Source: Telopea speciosissima (taxonomy: Eukaryota; Streptophyta; Magnoliopsida; Proteales; Proteaceae). From it: DNA of 64,000 nucleotides. The notes below the pieces were generated by a model. The model did no database searches. It saw only the letters and a program-made list of their open reading frames with translations, and had not been told where the DNA came from. Where the stretch lies: positions 9,871,563 through 9,935,562 of the forward strand of contig NC_057922.1 of NCBI RefSeq assembly GCF_018873765.1, written 5' to 3'. Shown piece after piece: positions 11,722 through 23,252 of the stretch; positions within the stretch are counted from its first letter, which is position 1; the number at the start of each line of letters is the position of its first letter. A program made the translations under genes and the position numbers.

Positions 11722-11828
11722 CGGTAACCAGAAGCAATCCAGACGGAAGTTGCTTCAAGAAAACAACCCTTTTCCCCTTAAACCTCCCAACAAGGATAAT
11801 CAAAATCGTTCCAGGTGCAATACTCAAC
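11722..11828 (-). pseudogene. Orphan exon of 60S ribosomal protein eL6 (RPL6)
   Basis: On the minus strand a 107-nt segment, with acceptor TTTTAG before it and donor CCG|GTGAGA after it, encodes [20 protein letters not shown] followed by [16 protein letters not shown]. This is the highly conserved KOW-type core of ribosomal protein eL6, which in the ribosome binds 25S rRNA. The expected neighbours (N-terminal exons, and a downstream exon encoding a PFK.NGVPLRRVNQ-like stretch) are not found within several kb on this strand. The intron borders are preserved, so it is a genomic fragment and not a retrocopy. It could be an internal exon of a gene with very long introns, but a stranded copy is likelier. 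Confidence 0.7.
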
Positions 11829-12014
11829 CTAAAACGTAAGAAAGAGGAAAAACTAATTAAATGGACAACTCATAAAAACAGAAGAGTCAATTTTATAATG
11901 CATAAAATGAGAAAATGAGAGAAAGAAACAGAGAACTACAGTCGAAACCCTAGTTATATGAACAATGATTTCAAATAAAGGAACAAAGATCGACAGGAGT
12001 GGGATAGACGTCTA

Positions 12015-12310
12015 ACCTTCACAGTATACTGACATTTTGAAGTGATCAACTGAAGGATCGCCTGAAGATGGATTGCCGAAAAACACAGATCGCGAGCTTC
12101 GTCCTCCAAAATTCTTTTTTTTCCCTCTTTTGAATATAATTCCCTCCGGTGTACCGAGATTTTAAGGTGATCAATCCATCCGTTGCCTGAAAATGGATTG
12201 CCAGAATCACAGATCGCGAGCTTCGTCCTCCAAATTTCGCGACCTTCGTCCTGAAGATGGATTTCCCTTTTTTATTTTTTTAATCAATATAATTCCCTCC
12301 AGTATTTTCC
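12015..12310. repeat. Tandem duplication, about 140-bp unit
   Basis: Two adjacent units share tgatcaa.., gcctgaagatggattgcc, cacagatcgcgagcttcgtc and ctccaaa. They span about 12035-12110 and 12160-12235, each followed by an aatataattccctccgg-like stretch. A third partial piece (cgaccttcgtcctgaagatgg) follows. No protein was recognised in them. Confidence 0.6.
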
Positions 12311-12489
12311 GGTTTTTTTTTTTGTTTATTTGTAACCAGTTAACTAAGTTTAAAATGCCGGTTTCCCTGTCAGTGTTTTCAACGGTTGCGATTAACAGGA
12401 TAGATCTCAACGGCTCAGATTCATCCGTTGAGTTTAGTATCGCGTTTAAGATACTTTATACGTCGCGCTGCGACTTTTTCCCCTTCAAA

Positions 12490-13499
12490 TTTTTGAAACT
12501 TGTACGTATTGACAACTCTACAGAATTCTTTATACCTTTTTTTTTTTTTGGGTAGAAGAATTCTTTATACTTACTACATGCGCATGCAAGTGAACAATTA
12601 TCTGATCCAATTAAAATTAAAAATAATTCCTTTTGAATTCCCTTCTTTAGGATTCCATTTGTTTGGATTAATCCTTCAAAGTGTACAGCCATGAAGGATT
12701 AATCCTTCAAAGTGTTCTCTCTCTCTCTCTCTTTCTTTGTGATCCGCATCGGCCTCTGATTAATGAAACCATTTTCTACGAGTTCAGTTCTTCTGTATAT
12801 GTCAGAAGCCAACACATGTTCTATTGTTGCAATTTACAAGGTAAAGAGGGGTATTTAAGGGAACAAAAAGGACAGTTGTTGGTTTCTAAGGTGCACAAAT
12901 GGATCCATTCTCATTTTCTATACTCCGATTGGTATTGTTGGCTTTTTGAGATATTTGTTGCCGGTTCAAAGTTTTGAAATAGCCTCTCTTCCAAAACAGG
13001 GGTACAGCTAGGCTACATTTGCCCCTTCCAAACCCTGTAATACCGGGAGTTTCGTGTAATGGGATGCTTTGTTTTTTATATTCTCCTTTAAAATATTTAA
13101 GCATAAAAGCTTTTTAAAAATTTTTTTTTGTGTGCAAGGTTGGCCCTGACTGAACCACTCTAAAATTTCAAGGCATCGGATGATTATGTTTTTTCCATAC
13201 CGTAAACTGGCCAAGATTGAGATTTTCAAGCCTAAGATCATACCAGATTGGTCTTGGACTCAGGCCTATGGTTTAACCTAGTCTTGACCGCTGCATAATC
13301 TACAATTTTGTAATTGCATTATTTTTATTCAATTGGTTGGAAAAATTTTTGCAGCTACATAATGTTCCTGCTACTACAAGGCTAGCCGCCAAGGAAATAG
13401 ACCAATTCACTCCGTTTTGGGTTTATAAATACCCTACTAGGTTTTTATATTTTCTAAAATACCCTTTAAGATTTCATTTCCTTGACTTTGATCAATCGA
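12490..13499. other. Repeat-derived intergenic stretch
   Basis: It contains a block (about 12570-12640) shared with 1665-1735. A perfect short direct repeat ggattaatccttcaaagtgt occurs at about 12667 and 12692, and a CT microsatellite lies at 12716-12733. No coding exon is recognised. Confidence 0.4.
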
Positions 13500-13880
13500 T
13501 CAAAAAAGTAGAGTTCATCTTGCATGCTACAGCCAATAGGGGTCCTCTCCTCTCACTCAATAAAATTTGTTTAGGACGATTGATTACTCTCCTTTTGTTT
13601 CATGCACTGTCCTTCGATACTTTTATTTTTTAATGAACATTTTAATAAATAATGGTCTCTACATGATTCAATTTCTTAAAACTAAGAAATTTTCCCTGAG
13701 ATTTTGAAACCTTTTGACGATTGTTTTCTCTGATGGGTTTTCAAGGGCTTGGTCGGATCTACTAAAAAGAGCTACAGACAGCGTGGTGGAAAATCTTGAT
13801 GGAATTGGACGCAGAAGAAAACACGACACCGGCGTTGCTAGAAATAGACTTCTCAATGTATTAAAATTTTTGTTGTTAAT
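13500..13880 (+). repeat. Dispersed repeat R1, copy c
   Basis: This copy begins with aaaagtagagttcatcttgc and ends with the core that reads AWSDLLKRATDSVVENLDGI. The same order of blocks (gtagagttc.tc.tgcatgc.acagccaat, gagattttgaaac.ttttga, core) is found at 25505-26070 with larger spacing. It is a gene-like but unidentified repeat. Confidence 0.5.
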
Positions 13881-14104
13881 GTTAATAAAACAGGTTAATA
13901 ATAATTAAATTCACACATAATTTGCTTACATAATTTCTTCCACGGATTTCACTCTAAGCAGCTCTCACTCTGACTTCGGTTGATAACCCTTTCCTGCTTT
14001 CTTGATGGATTTATGTATTATATGCTTATTGATTGATCATTGTTAAAATTGGCCGGATTAGGTTTGCCTATTTTATGTATTTAATAAATGCTGCTCAGTT
14101 AGAG
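13881..14104. other. Short spacer, nothing recognised
   Basis: AT-rich spacer with no recognised feature. Confidence 0.3.
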
Positions 14105-14707
14105 ATGCTCATACCAAACTAAAGCATAACTATGGCAGAAAATGCTGCACAGAAAACCAGACAAATCAAATGTTTGGGTGGGGAACTCAAACTTCATTCT
14201 CACATCCCAGCGACTGGTTTCTCTCATCAAATGACCCTTAATGGAAGTCTAGGCTGGGTTCCATTTTGGAACACCACCTGTTATACCATACTTTCCACTT
14301 TAAATCATGAACGTACACGGGGACTCGCCAGGAGATGTGACTTGGAAGGTACGCCTACAAAGTCCCATGCGCGTAACAGCTATGGGGGATGGCGGTTAGA
14401 GACCCCCTTGAGAGAAAACTCCCACGTGGACCGGGAATCTCGAAGACAGAAGGGGGACCATATCCTGAACGGAAGTACCAAAAAACCGTGCGATGAGGAA
14501 AGACCATGGGTTACGAAGAATGGGCTATTGCAGATCCCCACCAACTATATAAATACGGGGCAAGCCCCTGATGAAGAAGGGGACAATTTTTCTGTATTTC
14601 TTTGGTTCCATCATTTTCCACATTTTCCAATCTTCTGTAACAGTTTAAGAACTGTGTTTGTAACAAGGATTCTCTCCAGCAAAAATTCTTGTACAACACC
14701 ACCCTAA
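14105..14707 (+). other. LTR-like or promoter-like segment with a 191-codon open frame
   Basis: An uninterrupted frame runs from 14132 to 14707, but its translation has no recognisable domain. Near its 3' end there is a good TATA motif (TATATAAATA, 14546-14555), then tacggggcaagcccc and a pyrimidine-rich stretch ending ttcttgtacaaca, a layout like the promoter and downstream part of a retroelement LTR. I could not identify a second LTR or a primer site, so this may be a solo LTR fossil or an orphan reading frame. Confidence 0.25.
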
Positions 14708-14837
14708 AGAATGATTCAAAAAGAAGGGGACGAGGAACAGGAGGAGACTGTTGACCTTCAGAGAGAGAGAGAGAGGTGCCAGTGCATGAAGACCGGATGG
14801 GTTTTCAGATCACTTGAAGAGGGGTTGTCATGGACCT

Positions 14838-15002
14838 TTATCCTCTGAGGTTCGCTGACTGGTACGGTTGTGCAATTCCTCTCATAGGGGGGCTGAAATT
14901 ACTATTCCACCCCTGACCAAAAACACTGCCCTGGTGAGGTCCACCCACTTTTATTCGAGGCACTAGGGAATCGTACCGGTCAGGGAACCGCAGGTGATAA
15001 AA
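14838..15002. mobile_element. Fold-back MITE, family M2, copy 2
   Basis: The left end (ttatcctctgaggttcgctg, then actggtacggtt) and the inverted right end (tttatcacctgcggttccct, then gaccggtacgatt) pair along about 35 bp. The same family occurs at 2692-2845. It is non-coding. Confidence 0.55.
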
Positions 15003-15786
15003 ATTCGACTGTCAGGAACAGTAAAATGACCAGAAGAGATTAATCATCAATAGGTTTCTGTTTTTACTCGAATAAATTTATGGGTAATGAGTGGGGAAAA
15101 CCACCATGGAAGGTGCTTGAAAATAAGGACAGCAAATAGATTGTGATAAACATATAGCAGTGCTCAGAAGGAAAATATGTTGGGAGGTTTCCTACTTAGG
15201 GGAGGTTTTCCTCTCAAGAATATATTTCGATATAAAAATTTTATACATACACTGATTCATTGTTCCTCAGACCTGTTCCTTCAGCCTCCATGATCTGAAT
15301 TTTGAGGTTGTACTGATTATTTTGTATATATGTCATATATCCAGTTCGATCACTCGAATGTTTCGCCCCCTCAATTCCATCTTCACTTGAGGAGTTCTGT
15401 ACTTTCTCGATCTACAGGCTCTCCATTCCTCTTCTTCAGCTGACCTGCATACCCATATCCGTGAACAGAGTACTTAATTTTGTCATGAGGAGTCTCCACT
15501 TTCTTCAGGTGCATCATATTCATCTTAAATGGTCTTGCAAGTTTCTAAAACATGAATCCTATGACTGAGTGGGTTGGAGCTGGAAGAGTGACCAGATATT
15601 TTTTTATACTTATTTCTTGAAGAATCCATATAGTGCATAAAAGTGAACTGAAGGATTGATGTTGTTGGAACACTTGATATAACTTCAAATAAAGACCTGG
15701 AAGCTAAGGGATGGCTAAATGTAGATGAATTGATTCATACAACATGTGTGGATGGTTAAGAGATAGGCAAGAAGGGTTAAGAAAAA
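15003..15786. other. Intergenic, nothing recognised
   Basis: No exon, RNA gene or element boundary could be supported on either strand in this AT-rich stretch. Confidence 0.4.
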
Positions 15787-16336
15787 AAGCTTTATCTATT
15801 ACATTAAAATGAAACCTTTACAAGAACAGGGAGGGGGAATAATTGGTTCTATCCAAGAACCTAAAACCCTCCAATCCCTTGTGCTCATATAAGATTATAA
15901 TTCTTCTCTTTTCATTTATCACAAAACATTCATAAGTAGGAAGGGAATTGACTTAGTTAATTACCATAACTGCTTGACAATTGTCTGTCTCTACATGGGC
16001 TTTTCATGTGGAAGGACTTCCCAAGGGTTCTCTGTATGCTTCCACAGTTGTTGTGATGCTGTGGCAGTGAGTATTGGGCGGGAAATAAAAATATAAAACC
16101 CAAATGGTTTTAGACCCATTTGAACAGACCTCATCTACATGGTCGACGGCTGATACCAACTTCTCTTTTTCTCACAAACCTCAACCACCCTTTCAAAACC
16201 CTAACAGGAGATATTGCTGATGATTTCATGGATTCTATAGATCCAGTAGAGCTCAGTGACAAGAAATGATTCATGCAGAATCAAACCTTTCTTCCATAGT
16301 TGTATGCACAACTATTCTTCAAAAAAAAAAAAAAAA
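15787..16336. repeat. Dispersed repeat D1, copy 1, ending in an A-tract
   Basis: About 550 bp align closely, by eye, with 26515-27081. Shared blocks include ccctccaatcccttgtgctc, caattgtctgtctctacatg, gtggcagtgagtattgggc and aaatggttttagacccattt. Both copies end in gcacaactattcttcaaaaa followed by an A-tract. On the minus strand each contains agttggtatcag, reminiscent of a tRNA primer site, so a non-autonomous LTR relative is possible. A retroposed transcript is another. No protein is recognised. Confidence 0.6.
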
Positions 16337-16739
16337 TGAGATGGTTCTGAAAGAGATGTAAAAATTTAAACTCTGTCACTAAAGGCAGCAACAAACAGGA
16401 GGATGATTCAGATCCTCTACTGCCAAGAGCTTACCGACTGTCATCTAGCCCTCAAAGTTAGTAGTAACACTATTCTTTGGGAAAGAACAACCAAACATTT
16501 GGAAAATACAAGAAATTAAGTGGACAAAAGATGTACTCTCTCACATTGTCTTGACAATCAAACATAGTCTCACAACAGCTATGTCAAGTTGCTTAACCAT
16601 CCTATATGAGTTTTATTGATAAGATCTTGTTGAAAAATTTCCCCATCATTATGTGTCATGGAAAGAGAATCTGTGAACAAAATCAATGAGATCATCAATA
16701 TGAACACCCAAGTGAGGAGGTAATACAGGATCTAAATAA
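16337..16739. other. Spacer, nothing recognised
   Basis: No supported feature between repeat D1 and the copia gag fossil. Confidence 0.35.
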
Positions 16740-18370
16740 TGTCGTCGTTTAAGTAGACGGCGATGGTGGTGGAAGCAATTTCATCTGTCTTCTCTTCATC
16801 GTCTTTTTCTTTTTTTTTTTGAGTCTCTTTTGAGTTTCATGCACTCCTTTTTCATATGCCTTTCTTTTTTGTAGACGGCGATGGTGGTCAAACCGTATTC
16901 ATCTGTCTTCTCCTCATCATTTTTTTTTAGTCTCTTTTGAGTTTTCTGCACTTCTTTTTCATATGCCCTTTTTTTTGGCAGTAGTGACATGTAATCTTCT
17001 TCCTTGATTTGTTTTTACTTCTCTCTTGATTTTCTGTGACAAGTGTTTCTTGCTGAGACGAGCCCAATGATATTTTTCTTATCTCTTCATTCAACAATCT
17101 TCCTGTTACTGGACTCATCGAAAGCATTCTATTTGGTGCAGAATTGCTAAGAGACACCACCAATGTTTTCCAACTATTAGGCAACTAGTTGAGAAGTAAG
17201 AAGACTTGTAGTTCATTGTCAAGCACCATTTTCATAGAGCAGAGTTTATTCACAATATTTTGCACCTCATTCAAATGTTTTGCAACTGAGGCTTCATTAT
17301 CTGAACTTCAGGTTCACAAGCTTTCTGATCAAGAAATCTTTATTGCTAGTAGTCTTTCTTTTGTACAAACTCAGCCTTATCCCAACCTAATGGAGTCTGC
17401 TACACGAATCCAAAAAAAAAACAAAGTAGGTAAAACCGAGTTCTAAACAAAAAAGGGGAATGAAGAGGAGGGAAAAAGAGAGATGGGGCATGTGAGGAGA
17501 ACTGAACAAAAAAAAGAGGAAAATGACGAATGAAAGATTGAAAATAGAAGGTAGATTAAAGATGAAAGATGAAAGATGAAAGCAAGAGGAAAGAGGCACA
17601 ACCCAGCCCAATAGTCTTCCTTTTGTAGAATTCTTCTAATTTCTTATATAGTGATTGCATTGACGTCTCAGTGGATACTCATGAAAAACACTATCATTCA
17701 CAAATTGTCAGATAAATCCATTGACTTTTTGATCCATGGTCTTCCATTCAGCATTAGTCATCTCTTTGGGTTTCACTGCATCACCCTCTACTGATGCATA
17801 CAAATCCTTAAAATCTAACACATCTTCTATCTTTGCTTTCCAAATCATCTAGTTGCTCTCATTGAAGCTAATCATCCGTTTTGATATGTTTCTCTCCCAC
17901 TTTTTGCATATGAATCAAGAATCTCGTTTCGTTACCACTTGTTGGGAAAAATAACAATTTCACACATGTGTGCAAGTTAACGAAGATTCACAATGATAAT
18001 TAAATATGTATAAAATAATAACATATTAAAATAAATTAACCCAATCTACAAAAACAGACAACAATTTTAACGTGAAAAACTCTTCTAAGAATAAAGAGAA
18101 AAACCACATGATTTCGTCCAGGTAAAACTTTTAGTATGAAATAATAATAAGATTATAATATTTCTCTCTAGATAAACTAGGCTACCAAGTATAAGAGAAA
18201 TAACCTATTCTTGGATCTCAAAATATATCTCACTAAATAATAGGGTCGATTCATAAAAAAAAAAATTAACACTTTCAACTCAATACGGACAATAATAAAT
18301 GTGGGAAGATTTCTCATGCCATTAAACTGTTCGATCGAATTCATATACAAAGTACAAACAATAGAGTACT
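16740..18370 (-). mobile_element. Ty1-copia fossil: LTR plus gag region
   Basis: On the minus strand the segment 17935-16740 encodes a copia-type gag, including a zinc knuckle (CHYCQKKGHMKKKCRKLKR near 16927-17000). Just outside it, plus 17940 begins TGTTGGGAAAA. Read on the minus strand this is an LTR end (..TTTTCCCAACA) followed by AGTGGTAACGA, a plausible initiator-Met-tRNA primer site. The LTR seems to run toward about 18370 but its outer edge is unclear. Pol domains are not seen, so this is a broken, partial element with several breaks. It is old, judging by its decay. Confidence 0.65.
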
Positions 18371-18409
18371 CAAATTACTGAAATGCTGTTTTTCCTCTCC
18401 GTTTCTCCT

Positions 18410-18970
18410 GAATACAAATTCTCGCGAAAGGTCGACTTTGAGAACCAATAAACAGAACGTAAAAATAAGAGATGATCACACGGCTTGGAAACGGGAAAAA
18501 GAATGAGACCGTTGGTTGTTTAGTCACCGCCATCTCTCTGTTTATGAAAGACAAGTGAGAAAGCGATTTTCGAGTACCGCCTATAAAAGGTGAGCTCCCT
18601 CCACGGGATGAGGTGTCCAAAGAACGTACGATTAAATGGTATCAGAGATTTTTGAGCCTTGAATAGTGGCGAAATTATTGAGCCATGCAGCGTATAGAAA
18701 AAAAATCTCGCGGAAGGTGGATTTTGAAAACCAATAAACAAAATGTTAAAAATAAGAGATGATCACACGGCTTGGAAACGGGAAAGAGAACAAGAGCGGT
18801 GGTTGTTCAGTCACCGCCTTTCTCTCTGTTTATGAAAGACAAGTGGGAAGCAACAATCAAGCCCCGCCTATAAAAGGACGCGAGTGTACGACTGACCCAA
18901 AATTGAAGAGATTTTTGAGCCATGAATAGAGGCGAAATTATTGAGCCATGCGCCCTATAGAAAAAATATC
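18410..18970 (+). repeat. Tandem repeat with two TATA boxes and a primer-site-like motif (TRIM-like)
   Basis: Two adjacent units of about 260-290 bp (about 18410-18705 and 18706-18970) share agatgatcacacggcttgga, tctctgtttatgaaagacaa and a TATA box cctataaaagg (TATAAAAGG at 18582-18590 and 18869-18877). They also share gagatttttgagcc.tgaata and ggcgaaattattgagccatg. In the first unit tggtatcagag (18637-18647), the usual plant initiator-Met primer site, follows the TATA block by about 50 bp. The layout resembles short LTRs with a tiny internal region, as in TRIM elements. Coding capacity is nil. Confidence 0.55.
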
Positions 18971-20159
18971 TCTTGGGAACAAATTGATGATAAACCACCC
19001 ATTTGGTTATATGGATAGCTTAACAGAGATTTTAGACGTTGGCAGGTTTTTAACATTAAATATTATTCAGAAAAGAATATCCCTCGTCAGCATCATTGAA
19101 ATCCTTTTCGATCTGGTAGCAGATTTGATTCCATCCCTTGTCCATTTCCTCTAAACAGTACCTATTATACCTACCCAATAAGAATCTGGAAGAATAAATA
19201 CTGTCAATGTTCCTTTCATCCGCTAATATAATGGAAACATATTATTACATATATAGGGTAAGGCTTGGCCTGGCCTGAGGCCTTGGGTTGAGCCCAGCCA
19301 ACCCAGTTGACACGGACTGAGAAGCCAAAACCAGCAGCCCTTGAAAATTTTGGGTGGCCACTGGCCCTCCGAGAAACAATATAGTTGGAGTCAGGGAAGA
19401 TGTGGGGCTGTCTTAAGGTGCACGATGGATAAGTGTGTACAAAATGCCCATTCCATGGCAAAAATATCTATTTTGTTGATGGATGTGTTTCCACTAAAGT
19501 TAGCATTGACGGTGTGAATTGAAGATGCCACAAAATGAATTGAATCAAGTAGTGGGTTCTATTAGTGCCTTGGCAATTCAAAGACTTTTCAAAACAAATG
19601 CAAAGATTGCAATGCCAAGAAAAAGAAAAAGAAAAAGAAAAAATCAAATTAATTTACTCTTCAAATATAACTATGGTAAAATATTTACAAACCCTCCATT
19701 AACGCCCAATGATGCCTCTTCTGAGATGCTCCCATCTTGCCATTGAAGGACTGTAGAGATCTTCAATTTGACTAAGAATATAGTACTGTTAAATTAAAGA
19801 GTAACCTCAATAGGTTCTTTTAAGGAAAAAAACAGGAACCATTTACAATTACACTACTCCAATAAATGAAAAGATAAAAGATAAAGATAAATTGCAAATT
19901 GTTTGATTGATTTGTGGAACCCTTCTTCAATGCCATCATCACTTATATAGTTGTAAGTGGCAATCCCTTGTAGTCATTAGGTGGTTAAGTAATTTTCCAT
20001 CTCCATCACTTTACATTTGAATTTAAATTTGAACACTTGTAGGTGGTTACGTAATTGCACATAACCTCCTTCACCATCTTCCCACTTTGTTGTTCAAATT
20101 TCAAAAAGAAACCCATTACATGGCATGTGCAATGCACGGCCTTGAAGTATGCATGGTCT
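18971..20159. other. Intergenic, no gene seen
   Basis: It contains a GC-rich patch (19255-19440, cttggcctggcctgaggcct) related in style to the repeat at 5262-5845, and an A-rich AAAGAAAAAG tract near 19618-19640. No coding exon is recognised. Confidence 0.4.
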
Positions 20160-20300
20160 TTGACCATTGATCGTTTTTTGACCTTTTTCGGTCATGATCG
20201 TTTTTCTAACCGTTTTCGATCATGGCCATTTTTTGACCGTTTTCAGTATTGACCGTTTCTGATCGAACTGACCGTTTTTCGACTGTTTTCAGTCACTGAC
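20160..20300 (+). promoter_or_regulatory. Cluster of W-box cores in degenerate GACCG repeats
   Basis: Four TTGACC cores, the binding core of WRKY factors, lie at 20160-20165, 20178-20183, 20233-20238 and 20249-20254. They sit within a run of imperfect tgaccgttttt / tttcggtcatgatcg repeats. The cluster is 340-435 bp upstream of the terpene synthase start codon. Terpene synthases are often wound- or elicitor-responsive through WRKY factors, which makes a regulatory role plausible. The sites may equally be a by-product of the repeat. Confidence 0.4.
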
Positions 20301-20518
20301 TGCTTTTTCGATCACTAATTAACATATTAGTCTTGATTGAAATAGATTTTGGTTTATATTTTCTATTAACCGAAATAGACCGAAAATAGGATATTAACAA
20401 GGTATAGATAGTTTTTGAGAGTAAGGGGATGATTAAACCACTCATTTGCCTCAACAATTAGGTTCTACTGGGCAGATATATCTGATCTGATCTCTACAGG
20501 GTATGTATTTCAAAATAT

Positions 20519-20527
20519 TATAAATTA
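20519..20527 (+). promoter_or_regulatory. TATA box of the terpene synthase gene
   Basis: TATAAATTA lies 68-76 bp upstream of the start codon at 20595. It is the best TATA match in the proximal upstream region and leaves room for a short 5' leader. Confidence 0.45.
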
Positions 20528-20594
20528 AGTTCTTTTGGCGCTCAAGATTCATTAAGAATTTCCTTGTCAGTGAGTTCTGTGGAATTCATTCTTT

Positions 20595-23015
20595 ATGGCC
20601 TCCTTCCATGGTAACATTTTTGCTTCTTCCACTTCTCCATCTCCCACAAATAGTTCCCAAGAATTTGGAAGAACCAGCAGTAGTGCTGTCAATATGGTAA
20701 GAATTGAACTTTCTTAGTTTCTCCAAGAAATGGGCAACTATATAATTAATAATATTTTTGTCCAACAACTAATTTAAGACTCTTCTTGCTTTTCACTATT
20801 GTAGGCTGAAATTCAGGTCAAACACAATGAGAGATGTGAGGAACTAAGGCGAATTCTGGGTGAACTTGTTGATGAACCATTAGAATGTATGATGCTGATT
20901 GATGCACTGCAACGCCTCTGCATCGATTACCACTTTGAAGATGAGATCAAAATATTCTTAGACAAACTTTATTATGGAAGCAGCTTTAAATCTACTGATG
21001 ATAAATCTACTGATGACAAAGTGGAATTGCATGAAATCGCGCTGCATTTTCGACTGCTGAGGCAAGCTGGTTATTTTGTTCTTACAGGTACGTAGCTCGA
21101 TCTCACTCCTTAATTAATTACATGTTGAAATTAAGTGTATACTAAGTATCTGATATAGAACTATTGGTGTAATTATAGATGTTTTTGAGAGCTTCAAGGA
21201 CAAGGAGGGAGAGTTCAAACAAGAATTGAGTGAAGACATAAGAGGACTGATGAGTTTATTTGAAGCTTCACACCTTGGAATGGAAGGTGAAGATGAAGAC
21301 ACACTACTTGATCAAGCCAACTACTTCTCTCACAACCACCTTACTGCTGCTAAGATGAGTACTACTACTACTACTACTCTGGAATTAGAACCTGGACTTG
21401 CCAGAGCTGTGGGTGATACCTTGAAGCATCCCTTTCACAAGAACCTTGCTAGATTCAAGGCCAGACACTACTACTACGACCTCATTAGTAGTACTCATGG
21501 CACATATGGATGGGTCAGTCTTGTACAGAAATTTGCAAGGATGGATTTTAACATGCTTCAATTCTTATATCACCAAGAACTCCTTCAGATTTTTAAGTAA
21601 GTTGAGCTTGGTTGCCAAAGTTTATTAGTTGATTCGTTTTAATTTGGTTGTCCCCTTCCTTAATTGATGATAAATAATGTTTTCTTTTGCCATATGTACA
21701 TAATTAGGTGGTGGGAAGAGCTGGGTCTATCACAAGAGTTGAAGTTTGCTAGAGACCAACCACTAAAATGGTATTTGTGGTCCATCACAGCTCTCCCAGA
21801 ACCAAAGCACTCCCAGCTAAGATTGGAGCTCACAAAACCCATCTCACTTGTCTATATAATTGATGACATTTTCGACGTTTATGGGACACTCGATGAACTC
21901 ATTCTCTTCACTGAAGCAGTAAACAAGTAGGACTACATACGATACTGGTGACATTGATGACATTTAATTTCGACTGTCTATAATCAAATTAGTTCTCTGT
22001 TCTTACTGGGATCAAATTAAAATAAATCATGTTGATTAATTCAGGATTAATGATTTAATTAATGGATTTCTGTACCTATATATAGATGGGAGACTACCAC
22101 CATCAAGGAACTGCCAGAATACATGAAGATTTGTTTCAAAGCTCTTGACAGCATCACCAATGAAATAAGTGATAAAGTCCTTAAAGAACATGGGTGGAAC
22201 CCCATCACCACCCTGCAGAAAGCGGTACAGTACTACATTAAGCACCCAATTAATACTAAATTAACTTTGAGGTTCTTGCTAAATTGTATGTTTTATAAAG
22301 AACCTTCTAATTGCTGTGTATGAAATTGATTACACATACAGTGGGCAAGCCTTTGTGATGCATTTCTAATTGAAGCCAAATGGTTTGGGTCTAAGCTGGT
22401 GCCTAAGTCAAAGGAGTACCTGGAGAATGGAGTAATAAGTTCAGGAGTGCCTCTGGTTTTAGCTCATTTGTTCTTTCTACTGGGCCAAGGTCTAACCCAG
22501 GAGAGTGTACTATATTGTGTGGAACACAACCCACCACTCATATCTTGCACAGCAACAATTCTTCGTCTATGGGATGACTTGGGAAGTGCCAAGGTATATA
22601 ACATCTTTATATAAAGATCGACAACCTATCGATCTATATTTACAAAATCCAAGTGTAGTAGTAGTAGTAACTATTCTATATTAATTTTCTAATTAAGTTT
22701 TGTGATTTGATTGGTTGATAGGATGAGAAGCAAGAAGGACACGATGGATCTTATATAGAATGTTACATGAAAGAACAAGAGGGGGGTTCTTCAATTGGAA
22801 GTGCAAAAGATCATGTGTTTGGAATGATTTCAGATTCTTGGAAGCAACTCAATAGAGAATGCATTTCAAAAAACCATTTCTCACCCTCCTTCAAAAGGGC
22901 CTCACTTAATATTGCGAGGATGGTTCCTTTGATGTACAGTTACAATGACAATCAAAACCATTCAATCCTTGAGGAGTATATCAACTCACTGCTCAGCGAA
23001 AGTGTTCCTTTCTAA
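20595..23015 (+). CDS. TPS-g type terpene synthase, seven exons, 568 aa
   Basis: Exons with GT-AG borders: 20595-20696, 20805-21087, 21179-21596, 21708-21926, 22086-22224, 22342-22593 and 22722-23015. They splice in frame to 568 residues, a normal length. The enzyme ionises a prenyl diphosphate (GPP or FPP) with Mg2+ to make a mono- or sesquiterpene. Metal-binding motifs are intact: DDIFD at 320-324, and the NSE/DTE motif at 465-473 (DDLGSAKDE). The N-terminal RRX8W motif is absent, and FARDQPLKW (281-289) replaces the usual RDR; both are hallmarks of TPS-g enzymes, which mostly make acyclic alcohols such as linalool or nerolidol. The 34-residue first exon is Ser/Thr-rich and could be a short transit peptide. 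The product is not predictable from sequence alone. It looks functional; a TCA-rich and ACT-repeat stretch in exon 3 (a run of Thr near 183-188) is slightly unusual. Confidence 0.9.
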
Positions 23016-23252
23016 TTGGAATTTTTCATAATTTTGGTACTATACGGAATAAAAAAAGTGTGGTTCTTTCTGCTTCTCACTATGAAGAAGAGTGAAATAG
23101 TTCACTTCACTACTATTTTATCTTATCTACCACAATTAAAATGAAAGGGTAAAATCCGTAAATTCACCAATAATAGAATCTTGGGAAAGAGATCCTTCAT
23201 GATGGGTGTGGTGTGCTGTCCCTACGCCCAATCACAGGTGCATGCAGAATGT
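23016..23252 (+). other. 3' flank of the terpene synthase gene
   Basis: Presumed 3' UTR and flank. A possible polyadenylation signal (ggaataaaaaaag) lies at about 23046-23058. Nothing else is recognised. Confidence 0.35.

Noticed and set aside
14132-14707. 191-codon open frame as a gene
   Set aside because: No recognisable domain, and the 3' half looks like promoter/LTR sequence; listed only as a low-confidence segment.
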